Positions 1-9,526 of a stretch of DNA of 30,262 nucleotides are shown here, one piece after another (position 1 is the stretch's first letter; each line of letters begins with the position of its first letter). Under the pieces are notes generated by a model. The model had not been told where the DNA came from. It did no database searches and worked only from the letters and a program-made list of their open reading frames with translations. Location of the stretch: contig MNCI01025128.1 of assembly GCA_015680685.1 (NCBI GenBank), forward strand, positions 572,138-602,399, given 5' to 3'. The stretch is from Gnetum montanum (Eukaryota > Streptophyta > Gnetopsida > Gnetales > Gnetaceae). The translations under genes were made by a program, and so were the position numbers.

Positions 1-426
1 TCACATGATAATTCATTTACCCTTGCTAATACAAGATTGTGTTGTGTGTGTAGATGGTGATCATGCAATAACGGACTAGATCTGGAGGGAGCACTTGGAA
101 TGGAGTGGTGCTGAAGCAGCTTTGCAAGGAATGAGATCAATGATGCATTTACGGTTGGACAAAAAAAGGAGCAATCTTGGTGTTGGTAGCAGCAACACTT
201 CTTTCTACTCTCTCTCTCTCTCTTTTTTCTCAGCTGCCAAATGAGGCCTGATATCAATGTAATAAGGTGTTCACCCTTGTTGTCATGAACACCAATTTTG
301 TTGTGTCTTGTAATGATGATCCGTTCACATGTCATCCCATTAGTTTCCTTTGAGTAAATAATCCCATACCTTCCTAATATTATTATAATCAACTCGAGGA
401 CGAGTTTTCATTTATTCATGGGGCTA
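1..426 (+). mobile_element. 3' internal tail of a plus-strand LTR retrotransposon
   Basis: No intact reading frame is visible. Near 393 the sequence CTCGAGGACGAG appears. From general knowledge this short string is common just upstream of the polypurine tract and 3' LTR of plant Ty3/gypsy elements. It is followed about 25 bases later by the TGATG start of an LTR at 427. A purine-rich GGGG stretch lies at 420-423, but no classical long polypurine tract is seen. The segment is therefore read as the untranslated 3' end of the element whose LTR follows, with its coding part outside the window. Assignment to gypsy is an inference. Confidence 0.55.
208..222. repeat. (CT)n microsatellite
   Basis: A short uninterrupted CT dinucleotide run followed by a T-rich tract, inside the retrotransposon tail. 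Confidence 0.85.
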
Positions 427-442
427 TGATGGGACACGATAT

Positions 443-479
443 CGCGTCTTCCCCTACGATATCGCGTACACGATATTGT
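443..479 (+). promoter_or_regulatory. U3 repeated GATATCG motifs of LTR copy 1
   Basis: Two ACGATATCGCGT-like units and one CACGATATTGTAG unit lie immediately upstream of the TATA box. The related LTR at 16371-17236 carries a longer array of the same core before its own TATA box. Conservation of motif and position in two diverged copies suggests a promoter-proximal element, but its function is inferred. Confidence 0.45.
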
Positions 480-495
480 AGTGCACCGTCATATC

Positions 496-503
496 TATAA
501 ATA
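496..503 (+). promoter_or_regulatory. TATA box of LTR copy 1
   Basis: TATAAATA lies about 70 bases inside the LTR, the normal U3 position for an RNA polymerase II retrotransposon promoter. Transcription would begin near 525-535. The diverged copy at 16371-17236 has the same box at the equivalent place. Confidence 0.65.
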
Positions 504-1212
504 AGAGGAGGCTCTCCCTTATTTCCTCATCCTAGGCTAGACGGTAGAGAAACTTTGGCAGATTGATCACTCCAGAGATAGAATATTTTCCACGTGGCCA
601 TAGTAGGAGTCCCAAAGTGAACAGATCTTTATTCGAGCAAACATTGTACCTGAACACAAGTTTGTGTACGACAATAAAGATGAGCTTTCCGGATAAACCT
701 TGCAGTGCATGGAATAGGATTTTATTATTTTTATTTATTACCTATTATTTATTACTTGTTATTTACTTTTTTCCTTCTCAACCCTTTTCTCCTAGTTAAG
801 TGCCTCAGTACGACCACTTCAAGCACGTGCGTTATGCATGGTGATCCCAGCAACGATTAGCGTTTGGTAGCCACGGTTGCATCGGTTCAAAGGTGTGTAT
901 GGTAAGTGGGAACGGATGCTGACGCTAGGTAATTTAAACTTAGTTCATTAGTTAGAGTTAGTAATTAGTTTCTCAACCCTTCACCTTGTTAGCATAGGAG
1001 ACATAAAACATAAAAACCATAAAAATCATATACCTCGAACTTACTTAACCATACACTGTGACAACTACAAGTAAGTTTGGGAAGACAACGAATGATTAAC
1101 TCTAAGTGTTCCATGGGGCGTGTAGGCACTTAGTCTATGGAGTTCGACCGGATCACGTGTGCTACGCTCGTATTTGTATGGTTGAGTGTAGGGGTATCTC
1201 GCCACTCATCAA

Positions 1213-1285
1213 CCACCTAGTAGAATTGAACCTATGACTTTGACTTACCAGGCTAAGACTCATATCACTAGGCTAACATCTCATT
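1213..1285 (-). repeat. tRNA-like (SINE-head-like) sequence
   Basis: Read on the minus strand, the stretch has TAGCCTAGTGATATGA, resembling a tRNA A box, and about 35 bases further GGTTCAATTCT, close to the B-box consensus GGTTCGANTCC. No full cloverleaf was established, so it is not called a tRNA gene. It lies directly beyond the LTR end. It could be a relic of a tRNA-derived SINE or a decayed tRNA. Confidence 0.35.
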
Positions 1286-2085
1286 GTTTATCCCTATTAT
1301 TGAGATTTTTAGATGATCTCTCCTAAGATCTTATTAGTATTTTTATTTCTCAAATAGAATGTTAATAAGTAATATATTTCGTTAGCTTCCAATGACAACA
1401 AATTAGTTTCTAATAAAAGTATTGCATGTAAAACTTAATTTTTCATCTTGAATTCATTCAAAAAGGACTATTTTTGAAGTTTTTAAATTTTTTTCCATAA
1501 CTATTAATAAAGACCTAGACCTCACACCACACATTTGTAGTTTGGACAACTATTTCAAAAAGATATTTCAAATTGTTCAAGTTCAAATATTATGATTGTG
1601 ATATTTTTTCTTTATTGTATAAACAACCTTCCATCCATTTGCAACTTACTATGATATACAATACTTCCACTTATAATTTAAAAGTGTTATACTCTGAAAT
1701 ATTTGGAAGTATGCATAATCTCAAGTCTTTTATTATTTAGATGGAAAGTGTAATCTCGCTTATTAGTTCCATAAACTAGCACTTTTTTCAACATTTACCT
1801 TCATTTTTATACATTCACAAAATATTTGTAATTGCTACAACATTATTTTTAATCCTTGTTTTTGAATTTTCCATTAGTGCTACATCAATTAAAAAGATTA
1901 AAAGTCATATCCATGATTGCTCCACTATAATAGCATGATTTGTAGGTACCTCATTAAGTTACTCTTTTAGATCATCAATAAGAATGTGAAATGAAGTTAG
2001 TGAAAAAGGATAATCTTGCTTTACTTTTATATTAATGTAAAAATAACAAGATTGTATAGTTTTTTCATCTTTTAATTTTTAGTCT
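1286..2085. other. AT-rich stretch with no recognisable feature
   Basis: No reading frame, repeat array or known element could be identified. It is probably old transposon or intergenic sequence. Confidence 0.5.
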
Positions 2086-2216
2086 TTTGTTTGTATAGAT
2101 GATAATGAAGATAATAATGAAGCTGAAGCTAAGAAGCATAACAAAGAAGTAATATCTAAGTAGTAGCATATAGAGGAAGCACTCAAGGATGAGTTAGATG
2201 CTTAAGGGGGGAAGAT
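2086..2216 (+). mobile_element. 3' end of a plus-strand LTR retrotransposon with polypurine tract
   Basis: An acidic, Glu/Lys-rich reading stretch ends with a stop at about 2203. It is followed at 2205-2215 by the purine run AAGGGGGGAAGA and then TGTAACATCCC. Polypurine tract plus TGTAACA is the usual 3' junction between coding region and LTR in plant Ty3/gypsy elements. The rest of this element is not recognisable upstream. Confidence 0.6.
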
Positions 2217-2261
2217 TGTAACATCCCATCCCTTGTTAAGGGTGGAATTGTAAAGTGTGGG
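2217..2261 (+). mobile_element. Truncated start of a plus-strand 3' LTR
   Basis: TGTAACATCCC directly follows a polypurine tract, marking an LTR 5' end on the plus strand. Only about 45 bases remain before minus-strand chromodomain coding sequence begins. The LTR is therefore cut short, or the two elements overlap at a rearranged junction. Confidence 0.5.
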
Positions 2262-2462
2262 TTAAGTGTTGAGAATGAACAACATGTTTTCCAAAGTTTG
2301 ATGATCACAATTTAACCATTGGATGAGTACTTTGCTAATAGTTTTATTTTGAATCTTCTTGGTTCTATGATTCTTGATTGTAATAGGCTTGATCTCAAAG
2401 CTAACATTGGATCTTAGGGATAAGGTATTCCAATCTAGCACATAAAGGCACATCATTTTCAT
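2262..2462 (-). pseudogene. Chromodomain-like C-terminus of gypsy integrase
   Basis: The frame carries the arrangement LDW...LRS...RTKK...NKTISKVLIQWLN, which resembles the integrase-fused chromodomain of plant chromoviruses, including the beta-strand ending in a Trp (QW). In these elements the chromodomain is thought to direct integration to particular chromatin. It continues, in another frame, from the integrase C-terminal domain at 2463-2757, so a frameshift separates them. Confidence 0.6.
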
Positions 2463-2757
2463 GAAATTTCTTTAGCAAACTTACACAGAAAACTAGGTGA
2501 CTTCTTAAGGTTGTTGGGAGATTTAATTGATATGCTACTTTGCTAATTCTTTTAGAAATTTCAAAGGGTCCCCAATATATTAAAGCCAACTTAGTATATT
2601 TTCCTAATTTAAGGGAACCTCTGGTGGGTTTTACTCTCAATAGTACTTGGTCTCCCACTTGGAATTCCTTCTTAAGTCGATGTTGGTCTACATATCCCTT
2701 ATATTTATCTTGGGCAACTTGTAAATTTTGTTTAACTCTTATAAAAATATTTTCCAT
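2463..2757 (-). pseudogene. Gypsy integrase C-terminal domain
   Basis: Signature pieces include FQVGDQVLLRV, KLGKYTKLAL, YWGPFEISKRI and a HLVFCVSLLKKF segment. These correspond to the GPY/F module found at the C-terminus of Ty3/gypsy integrases, which contributes to DNA binding. The stretch is open for about 100 codons, the best-preserved part of this element. Confidence 0.8.
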
Positions 2758-2759
2758 TA

Positions 2760-3500
2760 CTTTAATTTCTTATTCCTTCCATTCCATTCTTAAGGTTGGA
2801 TCTACCTAAGTTAGTGGTGTACAACAATTATGTTCAAATACTACTTCAAATGGTGTTTGATGTATGGAATCTTGATAATTATTGTTGTAGGAAAATTCAG
2901 CTAAATGCAAGTAATTCTTCCACATCTTTGGTCTACTTCCAACGTAGCTTTGTAGAATATCTTCTCATGTTTGCTTGATTCATTCTATTTTTTCATCTAT
3001 CTTTGGGTGGTAAGTTATGCTAAATTTCAATTGGGTTCTAAATTCCTTGAAGAAATTTTATCAAAATTCAAATATGAACTTGGGATCTTTGTCTAAAGTG
3101 ATAGATTTAGGACATCCATGTAACCAAAATACTTGTACAAATTTTTGAGCTACTTCTTTAGCTGTGTTTGTAGATTTCAAAGCTATAAAATGTGCCATCT
3201 TTGATAGAAGATCAACCACTACCAAGGTCAAGTCATTTTGCTTTTCGATTATTTGCAATCCCACAATGAAATCCATGGTAATATCTTCCCATTTCTAGGT
3301 TGGACCTTCCAAAGGCTATAGTAACCCACTTGATTATTTTTTTTTGGGCTTTTATTCTTTGGCAAGTTAGGTATTTTTTAATGTTCATGGATACATCATT
3401 ATTCATTCCAAGCCACCAATAGGATTTGTGTATCATCATATAAGTCTTGATATGATCCAGATGCCCTGCATATGGTACTTCATGGGCTTCACACAATAGC
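2760..3500 (-). pseudogene. Gypsy integrase zinc-binding and catalytic core
   Basis: At about 3380-3490 the translated strand shows the H2C2-type zinc-binding region (EAHEVPYAGHLDHIKTY then YLTCQRI). The second cysteine of the CxxC pair appears to be lost. The core at 3061-3276 begins MDFIVGL and includes VDLLSKMAHFI and HGCPKSITLDKDPKF, matching the D,D-35-E core around its first two acidic residues. The segment that should hold the catalytic Glu (about 2900-3060) contains in-frame stops. The core and zinc-binding region are in different frames. Confidence 0.8.
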
Positions 3501-3508
3501 CTAAGTAT

Positions 3509-3691
3509 TCAATTTCCTTCAAGTGTACATACTATTTTTCCTTTCATCAATAAATCATTAAAGGCAAGTTGATAACAAGGATAAGAAGAAATTCTAGTTG
3601 GGATCTTCTTGAAGTAGGGATCATCTTTTATTTGTTTCTTAATTTCTTCTTCTATAGGGGTTGTCATAATGCTAACCATCAAGTTGCACAT
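3509..3691 (-). pseudogene. RNase H to integrase linker of the gypsy element
   Basis: This short open stretch lies between RNase H and the integrase zinc finger and reads through the region usually called the connector in gypsy pol. It has no catalytic motifs. It is included because its position and the flanking domains show it is part of the polyprotein. Confidence 0.55.
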
Positions 3692-3769
3692 ATGATTAAG
3701 GACATCAACTACTACATTTTATTTTCCTAGAATACATTTAATTTCAAAATCATATTCAACTAATAATTC

Positions 3770-4090
3770 TACCCACTGTTATTGTCGGGTGTTCAAAATG
3801 GTTTTTCTCTATAATTATTCTAAATATTTATGGTCTGTTTTGAATACAAATCTTTTTTTCACAAAGATAGTGTCTCCAAACTTTCAAAGCATGAAAAATT
3901 TCCGATAATTCTAAATCATGCGTTGAGTAATTTACCTTAGCTCCTCACAACTTATGAGATTCAAAACATACCACTTTATCTTCTTGAGAAAGAACTACAC
4001 ATGCATCTATAAAGACTTCAAATGGTATTTCTTCATTTGGGATTCTCAAGATAGGCACTATTATGAGTAGCATCTTTAATCTGAGGAAAT
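3770..4090 (-). pseudogene. Gypsy RNase H domain
   Basis: The translated minus strand contains FEVFIDACVVLSQ, with the first active-site Asp, and further on YSTHDLELSEIFHALKVWRHYL, the highly typical second half of the RT-linked RNase H of Ty3/gypsy elements. Several in-frame stops break it. In an intact element this domain degrades the RNA strand of the RNA-DNA hybrid after reverse transcription. Confidence 0.8.
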
Positions 4091-4299
4091 TTTCTCTACA
4101 TTTTTAATCAAACTTGAACACACATTTTTCCTACAAAAAAAGCTCAATCAACAAGGCTACCTAGGTAGAATAATCATTGATAAAACATTGGTAAAACCCT
4201 GTTAGGCCTAAGAAATTGCGAACTCTTATAGCATCTTTTGGTTCTAGGCAATTTCAAACTACATTAACTTTCATTAGGTCTACTTGTAATCCCTTCTTA

Positions 4300-4850
4300 G
4301 ATACTATAGGGCCCAAGTATAAAAACTCTTCTTTGAAGAGTTCACATTTACTTAATTTTTCTTTCAACTAATGTTCCTTAAGAACTTCCATTGTAATTTT
4401 TAAATGTTTAACATGTTCTTATCTTGATTTAGAGTAAACAAGTATATCGTCCATAAATATTATAATAAATTGATCAAGATATTCATGAAAGATATTATTC
4501 ATTAATGCCATAAATGTTGTAGGTGTGTTGGTTAATCCAAATGGCATCATCACAAATTCATATAATCCACACCTAGTTCTAAATGTAGTTTTCTCAATGT
4601 CTTTTTCCTTAATCCTTATTTGGTGGTAACTTAATTTTAAATTGATCTTTGAGACATAACATGCTCTTGTAAGTTGATCAAACAAGTCATCGATCCTAGG
4701 CAAGGAATAATTATTTTTAATTGTCACTTTATTCAATACCCTATAGTTGATGCATAATCTTAATGTACCATCTTTCTTTTTAATGAATAAGACTAATGCA
4801 CCCCAAGGTGATACACTAGGTCAAATCTTCCCTTCTTCCAAGAGTTGGTC
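4300..4850 (-). pseudogene. Gypsy reverse transcriptase
   Basis: The longest open part (4419-4736) runs from [17 protein letters not shown] through [30 protein letters not shown] and [10 protein letters not shown]. These are the ordered RT motifs of Ty3/gypsy elements. The catalytic Asp-Asp pair is retained at 4446-4451. The domain starts upstream, near 4850, after a stop between the protease-RT linker and RT proper, and is broken again at 4418. Despite intact catalytic residues, the surrounding lesions make a functional enzyme very unlikely. Confidence 0.9.
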
Positions 4851-5460
4851 TAATTGTACTTTTAAGTCTCTTAATTCAGAAGTGGAAGACCTATAAGGGG
4901 CTGTTGAAATTGGTTGTGTACAAGAAAAAATATAAATATCATGTTCAACAATTCTTTTAGGAGGTAATTCTCTAGTTTCACGAAATACTAAGTCTTTATA
5001 TTCCTCAAGTTCTTTTAGGATTTTAATATTATAAGATTTCTGAGGTTGAGTTACTTTAACAACCAACATGGTAGCACCCTTTTTAACTAATCTCTTAGCT
5101 TTCTTAATGGTTATCATATGAATTTTCTTTGTTGTTCTTAACCCCTTTAAAACCTTGACTCTGTCAGTGATTGGTACTTTTAAAATACATGTTCCAAAGT
5201 GGGTGGTAATATCAAATTTTTGTAAAAAAGACATTCCTAAGATTGCATCAACATCACCTAATTCAAATTCAAAGAATTCATCAATGAAAGACATTTCTTG
5301 CATCGTAAAAGTAATTTCTCTATACTTGGTATGCTTGCTTATGATCGTTCCATTTGCATGTTCTATCTTAACAACTTTCTTGAAAGGTAAACTTATTCAG
5401 TAACTTAATTAAAGTTGGAGAAATAAAGTTATCACTAGCACCACTATTGATTAAAAATTA
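4821..5460 (-). pseudogene. Gypsy aspartic protease and protease-RT linker
   Basis: At 5431-5451 the strand reads INSGASD, where the family norm is IDSGASD or IDTGAS. The catalytic Asp codon has become Asn (AAT at 5446-5448). Downstream, DAILGMSFL at about 5220-5260 matches the conserved second protease element (xILGxxxL). The linker then leads into ELPPKR and the PYRSSTSELRDLKVQL region, the usual entry to gypsy RT. Replacement of the only catalytic Asp of each subunit would inactivate this dimeric protease. Confidence 0.8.
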
Positions 5461-5639
5461 AATTTTTTACCCTTACTTGATCCTTCAAAAATCAATAAAG
5501 TAAATTGAAATTTTCTCAAACCTAACTTAGCGAATGCTGAAATCTTCTTCATGGTTGTTGAGGTATTTTGGAATTTTCCTTTGGTCATGTTTGGGTTGGG
5601 TTTTTGATTTCTAGTTCGATTAGTTATTTGTACTTTTAC

Positions 5640-6540
5640 TCATAATTTTGAACAATCTCATTTGAAATGATCTTTTCCACAAGCAAGATATCTTGATCAA
5701 GCTCTCTTGGTTGGTGTTTCTTCTACTGTTACTTATTGAAGGGTAGTTCATAGTTGATTTGATTCTTTGTAGTCCTTAGCAATTTTGTAGGCTTCATTAA
5801 GAATTTGAGGATTATGTTGTCATGTCTGGGGATGCAGTTATGCATGTAGTCCATCAATGAACTTTAATGCTAACTCTCTATCATCTTGGTGGCTTACATA
5901 CCAAGAGAGATCGTAGAATTCCTTGTAGTAATCTTCCATAGATTGTCTTTCCAATCTTAATGAATCAAATCTCATCTTGCACTCTTTGAGGAAGGAATCA
6001 GGCATGAATTTTTGTTCAAAATCTCAATAGAAGTTAAGCTAATTTGTAACCAATCCTTGAGATCTTAGTCCATTCCACCATGTTGCTATAAGTCCTCTCA
6101 AATAGAAGGAGATGACTTATAAACATTCTTGGTGTGACAAATCCAACATAGTGAAGTAATCCTTTATCGTATCAAGCCAATATTTTCCTTTGGCACTAGA
6201 TCTAGGGCTCCATCGCAATGATCTAATTTTATCTTTTTAGCATGAACTTTTGTTAGTGCTTCTCTTAGTGCATTTTGCCAATTCCAATATCCCTCACCTT
6301 CAATTTCTATTCCTTGACCTAATGAAGGGATATTGGCACCTTGGTGTTCAATAGGTGGGGATTGGTTTCTATGTTCATCCCTAGGAGGGAAGTCATTCTT
6401 GATTTTGATCTCTATAATGTGGGAACTGATCTTGGCATTGGTCCCTAGGTGGAATGTGTTTGGAATTAGAAAATTGGATGAGATAATCAGTTAATTACTT
6501 GATGGAATCTACAAAGGAATCCATATTTCCTTATACTTAT
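5640..6540 (-). pseudogene. Gypsy gag with degenerate zinc knuckle
   Basis: The strand translates, across frameshifts, to a retrotransposon gag domain with WWNGLRSQG and FMPDSFLKECKMRF. It includes the hydrophobic-aromatic pattern YYKEFYDLSWYV and ELALKFIDGL. A CCHC knuckle lies at 5652-5690, where the first Cys reads Tyr (TAT at 5688-5690) and a TGA sits between His and the last Cys (5658-5660). Gag forms the particle and the knuckle binds RNA. The upstream N-terminal part toward 7000 is too decayed to delimit. Confidence 0.75.
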
Positions 6541-7034
6541 GACCATTTTCATTCTAAACTTTGGGATTATTTCATTTCTATCTCAAATCCTTGGTTTGAA
6601 TGATGAAGTTCCCCTTAAATACCCCTAATTTCATTAATTTGATCATCAAGGACATTCATCTGGTTATTGACTCAGGTCTCCATAACTCTCCAATGTACTC
6701 TTTAGGTTTTGAACATTGGTAAGTTGAAGAAATTAGGCATGTTGATAGTCCTTGGCCTCATTTGGCCCTCTTTATGGGTCTCAAGATAGTTAGTTGGTTC
6801 CATAAGAGGTTAGAATTGTCATGAACTTCTACTTGATCATGAAATCCTAATTTGTTTGGAGACCCTAAATAATGGCTTGAAAAACTAATTTTCAATTGTC
6901 CAAAAGCTAAATCTAACTATTCCATAGGGTTCATAAGGTTTGAATCTATTGAAATTGATTTTTTATTGGTTGAAAATAGACTCCAGAATCAAAATTTATG
7001 GCCATTTTAAGTTTTTAAAAATTCCATAATTTTT

Positions 7035-7094
7035 AAGGCTTCCTAAGAAATCATCCATCCCAATACTACTTCAGGATGAGCACACTTAATTGTA
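7035..7094 (-). promoter_or_regulatory. 5S rRNA-derived segment with A-box and C-box likeness
   Basis: Read on the minus strand, CAATTAAGTGTGCT followed by AGTAGTATTGGGATGGATGA and a TAGGAAGCC stretch matches the 3' half of plant 5S rRNA, from the internal A box (GTTAAGCGTGCTTGGGC) through the C box (GGATGGGTGACC). Substitutions are scattered, many C-to-T or G-to-A. Known precedents for 5S-like internal promoters in LTRs are Cassandra TRIM elements and some other plant LTR families. Its position just upstream of the minus-strand gag suggests the 5' LTR of the gypsy element, but LTR ends were not found. Confidence 0.65.
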
Positions 7095-7467
7095 AAAATT
7101 TTGTTATACCTATTACCACAACATTAAATTTTCTTTTAGAAAATAAATTTTCTTGCTTCACAATTTAAATTAATGGGCTAACGAATGGAAATTTTTGAAT
7201 TCTTTGTCAGTTGATGGAAAATTTTGAATTTACTATTGATTGATAAAAAAATTTTCCATCACCAAAGATAGAGGTGCCTATTGAAGCAGGGACATCGATA
7301 GCACCATGAGGGCACTGGAGTGATCAGAAGGATGTGGCGGTGGCAAGACATGCGAAGAGAGTGCAACGATGGTGTGTGGCAAAGGTACATTAGGAGAGCA
7401 TAGAGCAATGTTGGGTGTGGAGGCAAGCCTTTTTCTAGGCCTGCATGGGCCCTGCCATGGTCTGTAC

Positions 7468-7585
7468 AACCCACGTGGTGCCTATGTGGACTATGTAAGA
7501 GCCTATGTGGCCTAAGTGGGGCTTGTGTAGCTTATGCAAGGGCCTATGTAGCCCTAACTAAGGCCTATGCAACATAGGCCATTAA
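7468..7585. repeat. Degenerate about 21-bp tandem repeat
   Basis: About five units resembling GCCTATGTGGCCTAAGTGGGG follow one another, with substitutions and small indels. It lies next to the 45-bp array but the sequence unit is different. No function is evident. Confidence 0.6.
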
Positions 7586-7624
7586 TACGTCATTGATACG
7601 AGGGTTTTAATTGTAACAGCGTTG

Positions 7625-8178
7625 AAAGGGCAACAATTTTTTATGCTAGCAATGGTTGAGATACGTTATAGGGGACAATGATTCACAATACCAATAGTGG
7701 CCACAGTGCATTGGAGGGAACAACAATTGGTAGAGCCAATGGTGTTCAGGGTGCACCAGAGGAGGTGACAATCTGTGGCATCAACAGTGTCTACAATGTG
7801 TTTGAGGAGGTGATGATCTCTAGTGCTAGTGGTTTTCATAGTGCACTGAAGGGGCTAACAACACTATGGTGCACTATAGGAGGTGGCGATATACATTGCT
7901 AATGATGTTTGTGGTGCGTTAGAGGGGACAACAATCTATGATGTCAATGGTGTCCATGAAGCACTGGAGGAGGTGATGATTTGCGATGTCAACAGTGTCC
8001 ATAGTGCACTAGAAGAGGCAATGATCTATGACACTAGCAATGTCTGTGATGTGCTGAAGGGGACAACTATTTGCAACATCAATGGTATCTGCAGAGCACT
8101 AGCAGAGGCAACAATCTATGGCATCGACAATTTCCACGAAGCATCAAAGGAGCCAAAGATCCATAGCACTAACAAATA
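7625..8178 (+). repeat. 45-bp coding-like minisatellite (about 12 units)
   Basis: Units of 45 bp begin with GGAGG or GGGGAC and continue with CAACAATCTATG, GTCAATGGTGTCC and GTGCACTAGA-like blocks. Translation on the plus strand gives a 15-residue repeat resembling TIYDVNGVHEALEEV. It is open from 7678 to 7902 and, after one shortened unit of about 28 bp near 7853-7880 shifts the frame, from 7883 to 8179. Because 45 is divisible by three, an open frame is self-perpetuating and does not prove coding. No start context, homologous protein or partner is recognised. Confidence 0.7.
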
Positions 8179-9300
8179 GTAGCACTATGATCATGGTAAT
8201 GCAAAAGGCAAGGGAAGACATGTGTGGTATAGGAAAAGGATGCAACATGGCATAGGCAGGCAATGACAAGTAGCAGGCAGCATGCATGAGAGTAGCAAAG
8301 GATGCAGTGAAGTGTGGTGGCAAAATGACATCAATGGAGGCGAAGCAGCAATCTTGGGTTTGTGGTGTCAGTAGGAGTAGGTGCAATGCTACACAAGAGA
8401 CATTACTATACTAGGCTTGCCACAATGTTGCATGGTCTAGCCTTACAGCCCTGCTATGTAATAGCATAGTAAGTCATACTATCTCCAACAATAAGGGCCA
8501 GTCGCAAGCCCTAGCCCTTAGGGTTAGGACCTCAACCATAGTATTTTTAAAAAACTAAATTAAATTTAAAAGTTTATTATAAATCAAAGGGGCCTAGGTT
8601 TGAACCTACAACCTCTTGCTCTCTCCCCTTTTTTTTAAATTATAATTTAACATTATTTTAATGCATGTGTAAAAAAAATTAAAACAACAATATCTCTTAA
8701 ATCGTAAGTTTGATTGAGACAAATTTTGTACTATTAAAATCATCTCAATGAGTACTATGCATTGGACATAGTCTTAGAGTTCAAAAATAAAGCTAATTTT
8801 TCAAGATGTTGAAAGGTCCAACTAGCTTATTCTACCAAAAAAACATTACTAGGTTGATGTATGGATGACATGATGACTTATAAATGACTCTAAGTTGCTT
8901 TTAGATGATATAACAATCTCTAGAAATGAAGATCTTTGATATTATAAATTGATAAGTATGATATAGGCTTGTTTTCTTGGATCATGATTATACCTTAGCA
9001 AAATATTAAGAAAAAGATTATGACAACTTCATTCACTGAGTATAAGTTTCCCTATGGAGATTAGACAATCTTATGGATGGGTTGACTTCCTTAATTTATC
9101 AATACCTACATCTTGGTATGGTGAATAATGCCAAGTTACAAGGGTTAAGTCTTAGGATAATGAGTTTCAACAAAACTAGATCAATTCAGGTTATGGTTAC
9201 TAAATTTTTGGGAGAAACTTAACAATGACCTTAATCAATTAATATTTATAGTATTTAGATGGGTAAAAGTTACCTAGACTAGTGTTTTCTTGTCTTACCA
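8179..9300. other. No gene recognised
   Basis: This region is AT-rich and lacks recognisable coding sequence. Near 8588 there is AGGTTTGAACCT, an RNA polymerase III B-box-like string that lacks a matching A box. The 9100-9300 part may belong to the gag or leader of the minus-strand element whose LTR is at 9541-10140, but no domain was recognised. Confidence 0.4.
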
Positions 9301-9526
9301 ACATCTCTTGCAATTGATGAATCTTGATCAATGATATTCATGAAAGAATTTTGTTGGTTGGTGGAATCTATGTCTTCCATTGTTCATGAAATCAATGGAA
9401 CGGTATCTTTTGGCTTACATATTTCATCTTGAACATGTGGTGCAAATGGTGGTAGTTCATGATTCTTCCTAATTCGTGACTCTGTGATTCATCCTCAAGT
9501 TATACTTGGCCCATGGGTTGTGGTTT
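9290..9526 (-). pseudogene. Leader and gag N-terminus fragment of a minus-strand LTR element
   Basis: Downstream of the primer-binding site on the minus strand, after a leader of about 150 bases, a short open stretch begins with Met near 9380 and reads MEDIDSTNQQNSFMNI and on for about 30 codons. Position relative to LTR and primer-binding site supports a gag start, but no gag domain is identifiable and the rest of the element is missing or unrecognisable. Confidence 0.4.

Larger units (their letters stand above)
427..1211 (+). mobile_element. LTR of family A, copy 1 (3' LTR)
   Basis: The segment starts TGATG and ends CATCA, the inverted terminal dinucleotides expected of an LTR, and is 785 bp long. 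It has a TATA box at 496-503 preceded by repeated ACGATATCGCGT-like motifs (U3). Its last 80 bases match, in reverse complement, both 30082-30160 and 16374-16440, which defines a repeat family with three members here. What follows at 1212 shows no primer-binding site, whereas what precedes looks like a retroelement 3' end, so this is read as a 3' LTR, or a solo LTR with residual flank. The left boundary could be 427 or 430. Confidence 0.8.
2262..7260 (-). mobile_element. Decayed Ty3/gypsy chromovirus retrotransposon
   Basis: The minus strand holds, in normal order, gag with a zinc knuckle, protease, reverse transcriptase, RNase H, integrase (zinc-binding, core, C-terminal) and a chromodomain-like tail. 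That order (RT-RNase H before integrase, chromodomain last) identifies a Ty3/gypsy chromovirus. Each domain is recognisable, but the frame is interrupted by many stops and frameshifts, so the element cannot encode its own proteins. The 3' end abuts a plus-strand LTR start at 2217. The 5' end is uncertain; a 5S-like segment at 7035-7094 may lie in its 5' LTR. No primer-binding site was found between 6540 and 7035. Confidence 0.85.

Noticed and set aside
8500-8530. CCCTTAGGGTTAGG string resembling telomere repeat
   Set aside because: There is a single irregular occurrence, not a TTTAGGG array.
8588-8600. GGTTTGAACCT as a possible tRNA B box
   Set aside because: No matching A box or cloverleaf is visible around it.
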